64,000 nucleotides of DNA from Gavia stellata (GCF_030936135.1 NC_082610.1:20284428-20348427); one strand, 5' to 3'. Shown: positions 37,342 through 49,057, counted from the first letter of the stretch. Translations and numbers: made by a program. Notes: generated from the sequence alone by a model not told the origin.

Positions 37342-37803
37342 GAGGATGCTCCGTTAACCTCCGCAGAACATAATTCCTGACGTCCTTCCTTATCCCACTA
37401 AACCAGTATCCTGCCTCCACTAGTGTCCAGCACTGCTAGCATCAAAACTATGCATGAAATACACACAAATATACATACATAACACACAAATATATAGATA
37501 GATAGATAGATATACCAATATCAATAACTTCCTGAAGACCCCAGCTGGCAGCTATTTACGCTTACACCCTTCTAAGGAGCCAGCCACACTTTCAGCCCAG
37601 CATCAAGCTCATTTCACTACTGCCTGAAATGCACCTACCGCGCTGTACCGCACTTTTCCAGCTCGGACCAGAGAGCCGTAACCACCCGACCAGCAAGAGG
37701 AACTTCAGTCAGAAACAGGGACTGAGACGGGCGTACCAGAATGCGGCCCAGACCCCACAACACACCTCTTATTCTGCCATGCAATATCAGGAGCGCAACA
37801 TAG
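37342..37803. repeat. Unidentified dispersed repeat, copy 2
   Basis: Second copy of the element at 36188-36516, in the same orientation. It has an extra AT-rich block of roughly 110-130 bases (about 37,425-37,545) containing a TAGA microsatellite. It ends directly against the 3' end of a CR1. Confidence 0.85.
37496..37513. repeat. (TAGA)n microsatellite
   Basis: Four to five units of taga in an AT-rich block inside the unidentified repeat copy 2. Confidence 0.9.
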
Positions 37804-38178
37804 CACAGAATCAGAAAATCACTAAGGTTGGAAAAGACCTGTAAGATCATCAAGTCCAACCATCAACCAATCCCTCCATGCCCACTAAACCATGTCCCGC
37901 AGTGCCACGTCCACACGTTCCTTGAACACCTCCAGGGATGGTGACTCCACCACTTCCCTGGGCAGCCTCTTCCAACACTTCACCACTCCCTCAGTAAGGA
38001 AATTGTTCCCAATATCCAGCCTAAACCTCCCCTGGGACAACTTGAGGCCATTTCTTCTTGTCCTATCGCTTGTCACTTGGGAGAAGAGACCAACACCCAC
38101 CTCACCACAACCCCCTTTCAGGTAGTTGTAGAGAGCGAGAAGGTCTCCCCTCAGCCTCCTCTTCTCCAGACTGAACAC
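37804..38178 (-). mobile_element. CR1 LINE, 5'-truncated (left arm of inverted pair)
   Basis: The 3' end is at 37804, exactly where the unidentified repeat copy ends. Homology stops at about 38178 inside the GLFSLEKRR-coding block. The copy is oriented opposite to the CR1 tail at 38621-38743. Confidence 0.92.
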
Positions 38179-38620
38179 CGCTGAGAGTTGTATTACCGTG
38201 CAGCAGCCAGGACGCAGGACTAATAGGACCGACTGAATTCATGCCCCGGGAGGCCAGGCTGTTGAGGTCACAAGCAGAGGAGTCTGGCGGGCGGGACGGA
38301 GCAGAGCACTGGTGAGAGAGGAGCCCATCAGCAGTGCTGATCCTTGCCGAGAGCGCCTGGCAGCCAACGGGTTTCCTGCCATGGGGAGGGATGGTACGAG
38401 GTGCTCTCCGCAGAACTGACAAAACACCTCATCTCCATCCTGCAGCTCTGCCGTTTCTCAGTTCTCCCGTCATGCCCCGGCTTCAGGCATGGGGTGGCAG
38501 GGAAAAGCACATTTCTCACAGACAGGGAAGATGGGCACCATCCTGGGGGAAAGCTCTGCCAAAACGCATGTGCAAAAGAGAATGGGAAATGGGGGCGATT
38601 TTACAAACAGTGACGCTGTT

Positions 38621-38743
38621 TGAGGTGTTCAAGGAACGTGTGGACGTGGCACTGTGGGACATGGTTTAGTGGGCATGGTGGGGTTGGGTTGGTGGTTGGA
38701 CTTGATGATCTTACAGGTCTTTTCCAACCTTAATGATTCTGTG
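38621..38743 (+). mobile_element. CR1 LINE 3' tail (right arm of inverted pair)
   Basis: Forward CR1 end: gaggtgttcaaggaacgtgt, then the gacttgatgatcttacaggt block and taatgattctgtg. Only about 120 bases remain. It is the reverse complement of 37804-37930. Confidence 0.92.
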
Positions 38744-41679
38744 ACTGTTCATTTCATTCTGGCTTTGCTGTGGCAAAAGGAAAACCACATTCAGGATCTG
38801 AACAAAAGGATGAGCAAGTGAGACGGAAGGCGACCTGGTCTTCACCTTCAGGATCTTGAAGGTTTTTAAATAACCGGGGAGACGAAGGTTTCTATTCCTT
38901 GCAGCCAGCGAAGCTGAGATGAGCTGTATTTTCCAGGAGTCACCCTCCCTCAGGCTTTCCATGACCTCAGCTGCTGGTGCGCACACTCGGGGAGAGCTGG
39001 AGATAACCCAGCGTTGAGCCCAAAAGTGGAGAATAGAGGTGGGGAGTAGGAGACATCTTCTCAGGAGGTTTCAAGAACAAGACTGACGAGGCCACCGGGG
39101 ATAGTAGTAGTAGACTGGGACATGAAAAAGCAAAGCTCCCCCTTTTTGTTTTTCAGAGTCAGTCCATCCACCTTTTATCTTTCTAAGCTTCTGTCTTAAA
39201 CAGAAGGCACGAGAAAAAGAGAGGGATAGCACGATTGCTTTATAAGTGACCAAATCACCTGGAAATGTCAGACAGGACAGTTTGCCACATACAAGTATAC
39301 CTGGTGATAGAGATGTTACATGTACAAATACATGTAAAAACGTATTTTCCTCCTACATATAACAAGAAGCCCAACACAATCCTCAAAGCAGAAGCCAAAC
39401 TTTGTAGAAGCAATGAGTGACTTTGCCTGTGGGATGACCCAGCTAGAGGAGACACAGCTCACCAGTCAATCCCTTCAGAGCTGTTCCAAAAGCAAGGGTG
39501 TTGTTGCCTGGTCTGTGTATGTGCAATGGGAACAGCTAGAGTTCTGCTACAACTTTTATTAGCTGGGAATAACATAATACGCCTGCTGGAAACTTCCTAA
39601 CAGGGATAGATAGCACTCCATCAGCCACTCCCACCTAGCATTTTTGCTTGACAAGGGAATACAAGCAGCTTTCTTCCACCCCCTTGCTGAAGAATCTCTC
39701 ACACCCATCGACACAAACTTTCAGAGGCTGCACTGAAAATATCCTTCGCAGAGCCAAGATTTGGGCTGTGTGTGCCTTACCGTACCTGAAGAGAAGCCTC
39801 AAAGCCCTGCCTGCCTCCAAACTGGCATGAGACTTCCCTTCTGCACAAGGGGGCTGAGAAGCTAAAGCACTGGAGAAAAATCTTCTTGGGTTGGTATTCC
39901 CTGCTTACTCAGAAGATGGCTTTTGGATTAGACCCAAGAGAAGGAGAGCCACAGCCCCAACTGGGCTGTCAAAGTTCCTCTTAGTGCTCTGCTCTCTGCA
40001 CTAAGAACAAACCCTCCTTTAACACCCCTGCCTTGAGACAGGAGAAAGAAACCTTGGCTGCTAAGCTCCCACGAAACGTACCGCAGGACAGACTCACCAC
40101 CTCAGACTCCAGCGTAAAACAAGATGTCATTACATGGGACAGTATCTCAAGCACATGGAAAAGGCACATTCTTATTGTTTACTGGAGTCAACGTACAGCA
40201 GGGACTGCCAGGATTTTTACCAGGCAACTGGGGGAGTCATTCTCCTCCACTGCAGAAGGACTCCTCCAAGAAGGTAAGCCATTATTTTAAAAAAGCCACA
40301 GGCCAATCAATATATGTGATAGTTTGGAATAAAACATGCTTTTTGCAGAAATACAGCATATGGACAGAAAGGTGTCCAGGTCAGGAACATCATCCGGAAA
40401 CTACAGAGCAAGGATGGGATCTCAGGATAGTTACATGGAGGAGCTCAAAAGCTGCCAACTCCCCCAACTCACAACCCAAGCTTTCAGCAGGGACATCTCA
40501 CTCAAAGTACTGGCACCCACGAGCAGCTGTAGCAAACCAGAGCCCGGACCCACCTACGCAAGCCAGCACTATGCCTTTGACGGGGACCTGTCACCAGATG
40601 CCTCAGGTAAAGCATAAGGGTGCTGCCCCAAACATCGCCCAGCTTCCAACAATTTGCAGCTCAGGAACTGCCTGTCCTAGGCGCACAACCTCCTTCAGAG
40701 AATCTAAACACACCGAAACTTTTGCATCGACTCTTCTGGTTTCCACTGAGCTCAGCGACAGCTCAGAAGAGACAGACGCTCTGCTCTCTCCATCACAGGC
40801 AGTCATCTTCGGTAGCAGCGAGAGTCGCGCTGGAGGACTGGGATGGACCTTCAACTGATGACACACAAAGAGGCTCTTCAGCCTCAACAATACCAGGCGG
40901 CAGATATCCCATCACACCGAAAGGTTCCCTAAGAACCTAGGCAATGGCCTCGCAGGTGGCAAAGGGAACGCGTTTTGGCAAAAGGGACTCGTTTCAAAAC
41001 TGTTTCAACAAAATGGCCACCACTGGGCATTACCTCTGATGGGTGATGCCGTTGTAACCAACCCGCGTTGTGGCAGACACCGTGTTGAACTCTCAGAGCA
41101 CGCCAGGAAGCGCTGCAGGGGGGCGAGGGGGGTGAAGCAGCATCATTTCAGGGGTGCTACAGAGTGGCCTGAAATAAAGATACGTCATTGCTAAAATTCA
41201 ACAGGCTACTGCCAACAGGTCGATTAAAGATGCCCTCAGGAAAAGTCAGGATTTTTTTTAATTTACAGCAGTTTACATTCTTCATGAGATGACACAAAGC
41301 GGAGGCTACTGGGAAGGAGTCCTTATGGCAACAACAGCACGGTGCAACAATAACCCATCGCCATCAGCTTCCCATCTGATTCAGCGTCCAGAAAATGCAA
41401 GAAGCAGAACATTGCCTGGATTTTGGGGTAAACCAGGGCTCGCTCTCCCCTGCCTCCGCCTCCAAGGGTCCTACAAGCCCAGTGTAAAGGCCAAGTCTTC
41501 TTTGTACAACAGGGAGACTTAATTGAAAAGGCAGAGGGAGATAAATATCATTTCACAGGAGTACGGCAGCATCCAGGACACCTTTCCTAACGCACAGACT
41601 ACGCAGAGCTCCTGCCACCCGGCCCCGCGACAGGTTAAAACACTTTTTAAGAAAAGAAAATGCAACAGCCAAGCCCCTG

Positions 41680-42480
41680 CGAAGCTGTACAATGCCACCG
41701 GGCGCTGACGGGGAAGCAAAGCAGTGCTGCAAGAGGGCTGGCCCTCGGTGACGGCGGCCAGGTGCCCCACAGCCGGGCCGGCCCCGGGCCCACCGCCCGC
41801 GGCAGGGAGCGGACCCCAGCGGCAACAAACGGCGCCCGGGGGCACCGCCTGGCCTGGCCTCGCCTCCCCTCTCCCGGGCCGGGCTGTCAGGGGCTGCTGC
41901 AGCCGGCACCCGCCGTCGCCCCGGCCTCCCCACGCCGCCCCCAGCCCCTTCTCCCACCCCGCTTCCCCGCGCACTCCCCGGGCGGCCGCCATTTCGGGGG
42001 CGCCCCGCCTCACCCCTCCGCAGCCAGCCGCGCCGCGCCGCCTCACGCCCCGACCTGCCGCGCTCTGAGGGAGGGAAGGCACCCGCCGAGGGAGGGAAGG
42101 CACCCGCCGAGGGAGGGCGGGAGGGCGGCCCGGCCCGGCCCAGCCCGGGACGCCCCGCGGAGTGCCGCCGCCCCGACCCCGCGGGGCGGTGCCTCGTCGG
42201 GGGGGGGGCGCCTCCCTCCGGCGCCCGGGCCCTCACGCCCGGCGCGGCCCCGGCCCCGCCGCTCGTTTCCTGCCGCCCAAACCGCCCCGAAGTCCGGCGG
42301 TTTGCCAGGGCCGAGGGCTCGGCGGTGCCCGCGGCGCGGTGGCGGGGCGCGTGGCGCTGCCGGTGCTGCCCAAGCCTGGCCGAGCGCACGGGCGGGAGCA
42401 GCGGCCCCCGGCTCTCTCCGGCTGGGCCTCACGCCGGCGCTGCCGTTGCCGCAGGCAGCACGTTACGGCACACTCGAGCT
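41680..42480 (-). promoter_or_regulatory. CD151: CpG island, probable CD151 promoter and noncoding exon 1
   Basis: Dense CpG sequence with GC-box-like runs (ggggcgg, ccgccc) lies upstream of CD151 and downstream of CRACR2B. The first CD151 coding exon starts with UTR behind an acceptor, so a noncoding first exon must lie upstream, and this is the only strong CpG island between the two genes. A possible exon 1 donor on the minus strand is G|GTGAGG at about 42013, but the transcription start cannot be placed from sequence. Reading frames of 280 codons in this stretch on both strands are most simply explained by GC bias. Confidence 0.6.
42066..42118. repeat. Tandem GC-rich 22-bp repeat in CpG island
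   Basis: The block gagggagggaaggcacccgc followed by cg occurs twice and then a partial third time (gagggaggg). It could contribute GC-rich transcription-factor sites near the putative promoter. Confidence 0.85.
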
Positions 42481-42590
42481 TGAGCTTCTTTCTCGTCTTT
42501 TTTTTTTTTTTTAAAGGCGTCAGAGCTGCTGGTTAAAGAGTTTTCCATGAAACATCCCGTAAATCACGACCAAGCCCAGAGTGGCACCTT

Positions 42591-43232
42591 CACAGAATCA
42601 CAGAATCACAGAATCACAACGGTTGGAAAAGACCTGTAAGAGCATCAAGTCCAACCTAAAAAAAAAAAAAAAAACCAAAAAAAACCACCAACCCACCCAA
42701 CACCACACAGCACCGTCCCCATCAAGCCACATCCCACAATGCCACATCCACACGCTCCTTGAATACCTCCAGGGATGGTGACCCCACCACCTCCCTGGGC
42801 AGCCTCTTCCAGTGCTTCACCACTCTCTCAGTGAAGACATTTTTCCTAATATCCAGCCTAAACCTCCCCTGGTGCAACTTGAGGCCATTTCCTCTTGTCC
42901 TATCACTTGTCACTCGGGAGAAGAGACCAACACCCACCTCACCACAACCCCCTTTCAGGTAGTTGCAGAGAGCGATGAGGTCTCCCCTCAGCCTCCTCTT
43001 CTCCAGACTGAACAACCCCAGCTCCCTCAGCCCCTCCTCATCAGACTTGTGCTCCAGACCCCTCACCAGCTTCGTCGCCCTTCTCTGGACACGCTCCAGC
43101 ACCTCAATGTCCTTCTTGGAGTGAGGGGCCCAAAACTGAACACAGCATTCGAGGTGCGGCCTCACCAGCGCCGAGTACAGGGGCACCATCACCTCCCTAC
43201 TCCCGCTGCCCACACCATTTCTGATACAGGCC
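42591..43232 (-). mobile_element. CR1 LINE, 5'-truncated, with A-rich expansion near its 3' end
   Basis: It starts with three cacagaat units and the ggttggaaaagacc block, then an A-run with AACC interruptions (about 42,655-42,690) not seen in the other copies. A 163-codon frame with [20 protein letters not shown] and the CR1 C-terminal block is still open. It lies at the edge of the CD151 CpG island. Confidence 0.93.
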
Positions 43233-45853
43233 TCCTCCTTCCGTTACCTCACTTCAACTTCAGCCCGAAGGCCCCTGCGCCGAGCGACGGCCCCGCGCAC
43301 AGGCTGGTCTGGGGAGAAGGGCCCTCACCCGCTCCCCTGGCACCGTTTTTTAGGGGTGGGAAGAGAGGAGACCCGAGCAGGGAGGGAGGGAGGGAGAAGG
43401 CCGGTGTCTGCCTCAGCTGTGACAGTTGACCTCACCACGTGCCCAACGCAAAAATCGCTTCACCCTTCCCAAGGAGTAAACCAGCTCCTCTCTCCTCAGC
43501 CCACGGCAATCCTTCCTCAGCTTCGGCTCAGAGCCCCCGGAGAGCCGAGGGACTGAACAGGGACCAGCGCACACCTACGCACCGAGAGGTTTCTCGCAGG
43601 GGGTGCGTGGCAGAGCCAGGAGGCAACGAAAGAGACGCCGGCCCCTACGCCAGACCCCAGCCCTCCTCGGCGGCCACTGCCTTCTTCCTGCGGCTGTAGG
43701 TTCCATGTAGAAAGAGGAAAGAGCGTAACCTCCCGCCCCGGCAGATTTGGGTCAGAACGGGCACGATTGGGTACAACTGCTGCCCGCGCGGCAGTCGGGT
43801 GCTTGGGAAAGCCTGCAGTAAAAGTGAGCTATGCCACAGGACCCCCCGCACCCCGATCCTCATATTTGCTGGAGATACATGTTTACCTTGGAAAACTTCG
43901 TTTTGCCTGGTCAGGTCTCCTGCAGACTAGTCATTTCAGAAGAAGCGCGTGGCTACGCTCGTGTTCGCAGGCTCAGGGCCTTATTAAGCCACGTGGCTTG
44001 ATATGCATATAAAGCATGCCTCGCAGGCCTGAAGAGTCTGGAGCTAGATTACTCCAGCTGCGCCAACCGAAATTTCTGCGTGACTCATAAACAGCCAGAT
44101 AAGTAACGAGCAGGCTGACGGTCACTCAAAGAGCTAACGAAGCTCTGAACTGCAGGAGTGTGGATCTACTGGCGCTGAGCAGGAGATTTCCAAATAGAGC
44201 ATTTAAAAGTGTACAGCATGAGCTATGAGATACATTTATGCTTGGAGCTTAAGTACTTGGTCGATATATATATGTACTAAGCAATTAACAAGTGAAAAGA
44301 GCGTGAAAAGACACGAACAGAAGAAGGTGACAGGACAGAAGATAATGCGTGAGAGACTGCGTGATCCCCGTAGCGGGAACTGATTGAATGTGTGTAAATG
44401 GAAACCATCCCTTGGAGCTCAGGCTGCTGGAATAAAGAAGGTAGAAGAAAAGCAACATCCCAAACCTTTGCAATTCCTGCATTTGTTCTGTCGGAAACCT
44501 TTAAACTTAACGCTGTGGCTTAATGCTCTCTCTTCAGCCCCGTTTTGGCTTTTCAAAGGGATGCTGTCAGGCTAATCCCGTTATGCTTATCCTTAGCATA
44601 TTAACGCGGAAGAGACAAGGCAAACGCAAGGCAGAGTGGGGTCCCTTTGCCTGCGTGCGGAGCTTTGTGGGGCTGTGGCTGCTTATCAGAGGAGCTGGGG
44701 TTTTTACCTTTGCCCCTGGATCTGATTGTATACTCAGCTGCACTCTTGCATGTGCCCAGGATAGGCTTCCTAGGCTGTAAGAAAAGTACTTTCTTGTGAT
44801 GCAATTCCAAAATGCCTTACATATTATGTGCAAAAATTCACCTGTCCGCTAAGAGACTGCAGCCGATACGGCGCAGGAATAAGCCCCCGGGCAGAGTCTA
44901 TTTTGCATCCTCCCTCATCTCATACCACCTCAGAATATCCCCATTATTTAATTTATGCTGCAGTCCCAGGGCTTCCATTTAGAGGCAGGAGAGGTTCTGA
45001 CAAAAACAGAGGCGGTGTAGTAAAATTAGGAATTTTGGGGACAGTCTGGACTAGTTTGGCTCTGGGATCAGAAAGGTCTGAAAATGAACAACATGCCCTT
45101 CTAGACTGTAAGCGTCTGGGTCTTCCAATGGGACGTTTAAATATCGTGCAAAGAGACAACAAAGGACCATCCAGTAATAAAACCCACCCCTGTTGCGGAA
45201 CCGCAACCTGCTCAAACCCTGTGCCACTTTGTCATGGTTGAAACAAAAGTCCACTCTGTTCCCACTAAAAAAAGACGTTACAGTGAACTGCTTCCTCTGC
45301 TATCAATTTAGAGCAGGGGAAATGAGTAATCAGTTCTTTGGTCAAAGCTGCAGAGAGATTAGTTCTGTAATGCACAAACATACCAGTTGGAGCCACGCCA
45401 GGGCATGAGGATTAAAACCAACCAAATTCCTAACTCTTGGTGAATTGGGACATTATTAAAATAAATGTTTAGTAATACAAATATAGGTACAAGGTGAGAA
45501 CATGCCCCCTCTGAAAGCACTACTCTGCTCCCAGACATTGGGGAAGCATCTTCTCTTCTTCACCTCCCTGCTCTGCCTTCCCTGATCAGCCAGACTCTGG
45601 CTGCTTTAGAGAAAAAAAATAAGACTGGAGATGAATTGCTCCTGTACTGCCCCCAAATCATGGGTTCCTGATCAACTCGCTTACTACTTACAAACCTCCT
45701 GTTTGTACCACCGTAGGGGATGGGCTTCTCCGCACTCCCTGAGCAGCGAGAAGGGGACGTCACTCTACAACCGGTGGCTGAACAAGGGAGGCTGAATCTC
45801 CTGCAGCACCTGAAAACAATCTCTCAACACAAGCATTTGTAAGACAGCATTTC
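43233..45853. other. Spacer between CD151 promoter and CRACR2B, nothing recognised
   Basis: Unique sequence with a moderately CpG-rich left part (43.25-43.85 kb) and AT-rich right part. No exon or repeat recognised. Confidence 0.45.
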
Positions 45854-45859
45854 TTTATT
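45854..45859 (-). terminator. CRACR2B: Candidate CRACR2B polyadenylation signal
   Basis: AATAAA on the minus strand, about 3.2 kb after the stop codon. The distance is long, so this is only a candidate. Confidence 0.25.
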
Positions 45860-46096
45860 GCCTGTACTCTGTTTGCACGCTAAGAAAACATGCTTAAGGT
45901 TGTACATTAAAAAGCCACATGGTAGTTGTTGCTGTCGCAATATGATAACACTGATGAAGGTAAAACATAGACCAGCCCGTATTTGTGTGTCAGCTGTATT
46001 TCACGCCTTTGTCTTTCACGTGCTCTGTACACAGTGTGGGAGGTGTGCGTTCAGACCACGTTAGCAGATTGAACTCCTCTTTTCTGTTTCCATGGG

Positions 46097-46960
46097 TGGG
46101 AGTGTTGATCTGCTGGAGGGTAGGAAGGCTCTGCAGAGGGATCTGGACAGGCTGGATGGATGGGCCCAGGCCAACTGTGTGAGGTTCAACAAGGCCAAGT
46201 GCCGGGTCCTGCACTTGGGTCACAACAACCCCAGGCAACGCTACAGGCTTGGGGACGAGTGGCTGGAAAGCTGCCTGGCGGAAAAGGACCTGGGGGTGTT
46301 GGTCAACAGCCGGCTGAAGATGAGCCAGCGGTGTGCCCAGGTGGCCAAGAAGGCCAACGGCATCCTGGCCTGTGTCAGAAATGGTGTGGGCAGCAGGAGT
46401 AGGGAGGGGATCGTGCCCCTGTACTCAGCGCTGGTGAGGCCACACCTCGAATGCTGTGTTCAGTTTTGGGCCCCTCACTCCAAGAAGGACATTGAGGTGC
46501 TGGAGCGTGTCCAGAGAAGGGCGATGGAGCTGGTGAGGGGTCTGGAGCACAAGTGTGATGAGGAGCGGCTGAGGGAGCTGGGGTTGTTCAGTCTGGAGAA
46601 GAGGAGGCTGAGGGGAGACCTCATCGCTCTCTGCAACTGCCTGAAAGGGGGTTGTAGAGAGGTGGGTGTTGGTCTCTTCTCTCAAGTGATAGGACAAGAG
46701 GAAATGGCCTCAAGTTGCACCAGGGGAGGTTCAGGCTGGATATTAGGAAAAACTTCTTCACTGAAAGGGTTGTCAGACACTGGAAGTGGCTGCCCAGGGA
46801 GGTGGTGGAGTCCCCATCCCTGGAGGTATTAAAAAGACATGTAGTTGTGGTGCTTAGGGACATGGTATAGTGGTGGACTTGGCAGTGTTAGCGTAATGGT
46901 TGGACTTGATGATCTTACAGGTCTTTTCCAACCTAAACGATTCTATGATTCTATGATTCT
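46097..46960 (+). mobile_element. CR1 LINE, 5'-truncated, longest open frame in the window's repeats
   Basis: A plus-strand copy running to the gattctatgattctatgatt tail. Frame from 46092 stays open for 246 codons and includes [42 protein letters not shown] and [14 protein letters not shown], the end of the CR1 reverse-transcriptase ORF. The frame shifts near 46,687, where one of two direct 8-base repeats (seen in sibling copies) is missing. It lacks the catalytic part and is dead. It also appears relatively young, given the intact frame. Confidence 0.94.
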
Positions 46961-47802
46961 GCAGCAATTTCCCAAATCCTGCTGCTGCAGGTAAGTAACT
47001 GGTAGCATTATTGATGTGCCTCGACCAAAGATGCCAGTTCTTCGTCAGCGCCACCCCTTATTACCCTGCAACTGGAGCATGATGCAGAGGAATCATTGAC
47101 AGCAGCTCCCCCAACTCAGGTGGTGGGTTTGACCTATTCAACAGGTGATAATGTCTGTGCTCCTTCACAGCCACATTAGTTAGAAAGCCAGAAAGCCACG
47201 TCTGTGTTCAGATTACAGGTGCTTTCTGACAACAGAGAGGATTTCCCTTCCCAAATATCGTTTCTTGCAAATGCAAGCAGTTCCACTAGCAGTACAGCTG
47301 GTCTTACTCTACACTCCACACCAGCAGCCCTGGTTCTTTCAGGACCTCATCTAACTTTCTGATTCCCGGGCTCTGGAAGGCGTTACTGCAGTTAAACACG
47401 GTGTGAACCACAACCAGCCAGCAGTAAGGAACTGAGCAGGAGCTTATTACTTATAGGTATTCCTTTTAGTCAGGAATCCTGCTCTTCCAGAGAAAAACTT
47501 CCTCTTTCCTATCAGCAGTAAAGGGCACTGGGAGGAGCCATGGAAATTCTTTGTAACGCTGATGGGCTCTAGGTGACTCAGAGCACTTTTCCTGCATGGG
47601 ACATTTCCAGAGAAATTTGTGCAATAAACAGACATTCCGAGTAATCGCCTTACCCCAAGAGAGGAAAGACAGTGAATAAATATAGGCCTTCCCTGTGCTG
47701 CACGGCTGGGGGGACTGCTTCACAGCTGCAGTATCGCATCTTGCGCCTGAAATGTCCAAGTCACATACAGAAACAGGCTCAAAGAAAGGGAACGGGGCAT
47801 TA

Positions 47803-47817
47803 CAAAAAAAAAAAAAA
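47803..47817. repeat. Poly-A tract
   Basis: Run of about 14 A on the plus strand without an adjacent recognisable retrotransposon body. Confidence 0.8.
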
Positions 47818-49057
47818 GCTCACTTAAAGCCTTGTGGGACTAAGAGCTACAAACCAGAAAGCATCACGGCCCAGGGATCCGCAGGGGCTCATGCCCAGGC
47901 ACAGCGGCAGCTATGCCGAGAGGCGCTTCTGGGGCCGGTTCCTCCCTCAGCCCGCGCCCTGCTTTGCCCCACTCCTCGGTGACAAGGCGGCCCCTTCCCA
48001 ACGGGAACACGTTCAGTCCCGCTCTTTCTCAGGCCCTTCACCAGGAAAGAGAGGTTATTGCGCAAGGTCACCGCACGAGAACAAGCTTCACCAGGTACGT
48101 TTCGCACCGCCGGCTGCCTTGTGCTTCCAGCCCCGGTACGTTTGAAAGCACTTTGGTCAAGCTAGCAGGGTGGGATCTTTCCGTTCCTAATTGATGGAGA
48201 TTTTTCAGGAAGGGATAAGAGAATGGGAGGAAACAGGCAGCATTCAGCCTTAAAACAGGCTATATATGGCCCCCCTGGTATGTACAGCACAGCTCCTGCA
48301 ACGGGTTATGAACGTCCCAGGGCAACTGCTCTGTACACAGTAAGAGAGGACAGTGATAAGGTCCATTAGGGTAACAAAATGAAGAAAGCCATCGGGATGA
48401 CTCGATTTATCAGTTCATACTATAGCCACATATGGAATCAGTTAACTACAATATTGGCAAGTCAACCCAAATTTCGCAGTAAATACAGGGCCTGATCCAG
48501 ATCTTACAGGAGCTGATGGAGGTTTTCCCGCTGAGCGCAGTAGGTTTGCGCTGGGCTCTGCTGTTGCAGAACCAAGAGGAGATGCTGCTCTTCAAGACGA
48601 ATGGATCACTACCTAGAGCTAGCCCAAATTTAAAATAATTCCTTTATCGCTTATACTAAAACTCTATCTAACACAGCACCCACTGTCCCCTCCCTTCCCT
48701 GCTGCTAGGCCACTTCTTTGCCAGAAAGAAAAGGAACAAGACTTCATCCTTTGACAGGGAAGCGACCTCTCCAGGCAGAAGGCCCAGTTTGTGCTCTTGG
48801 CCAAGACCAGCCGGATTCTCCCAAAGAAGCAGAGGCCTCCGGAGACCAGGACTGCATGCGGAGTTGGGACATGGAACAGTGCACATCATATGCACTTTTT
48901 GGCCTGATTTAGTGCCTTGGAATTCCCAGATGGGGAAGAGCTGCAGCTTCCCCAGGTCTCTGCAGAGCTGATACCATCAGACTCGGCTTGCTCAAAAGGA
49001 ACCCCAGCTTCATGAAACAGCGTTGGCACATGTCTCTTGCTGACACATTGATGTGCC

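Larger units (their letters stand above)
19700..41679 (-). other. CD151: Probable CD151 5' intron (about 22 kb)
   Basis: If the CpG island at 42 kb is the promoter, this whole stretch is intron 1. I see CR1 copies, an unidentified repeat pair, simple repeats and a CpG-rich patch (annotated separately), but no exon of another gene. Confidence 0.5.
45854..49057 (-). other. Possible CRACR2B 3' UTR / spacer
   Basis: From the CRACR2B stop to the first minus-strand AATAAA I noticed (45859-45854). A plus-strand CR1 lies inside. GC-rich sequence at about 47,910-48,130 has no gene I recognise. The true end of the transcript is uncertain and could be much closer to the stop if a variant signal is used. 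Confidence 0.25.

Noticed and set aside
41519-42514. Reading frames of 194-284 codons on both strands in the CpG island
   Set aside because: They overlap on opposite strands, are made of Pro/Arg/Gly/Ala as any frame in such GC-rich DNA would be, and show no domain.
43233-43850. Second CpG island right of the CR1 at 42.6 kb
   Set aside because: CpG is only moderately enriched and patchy; it may be the original continuation of the 42 kb island interrupted by the CR1, but I cannot show that.
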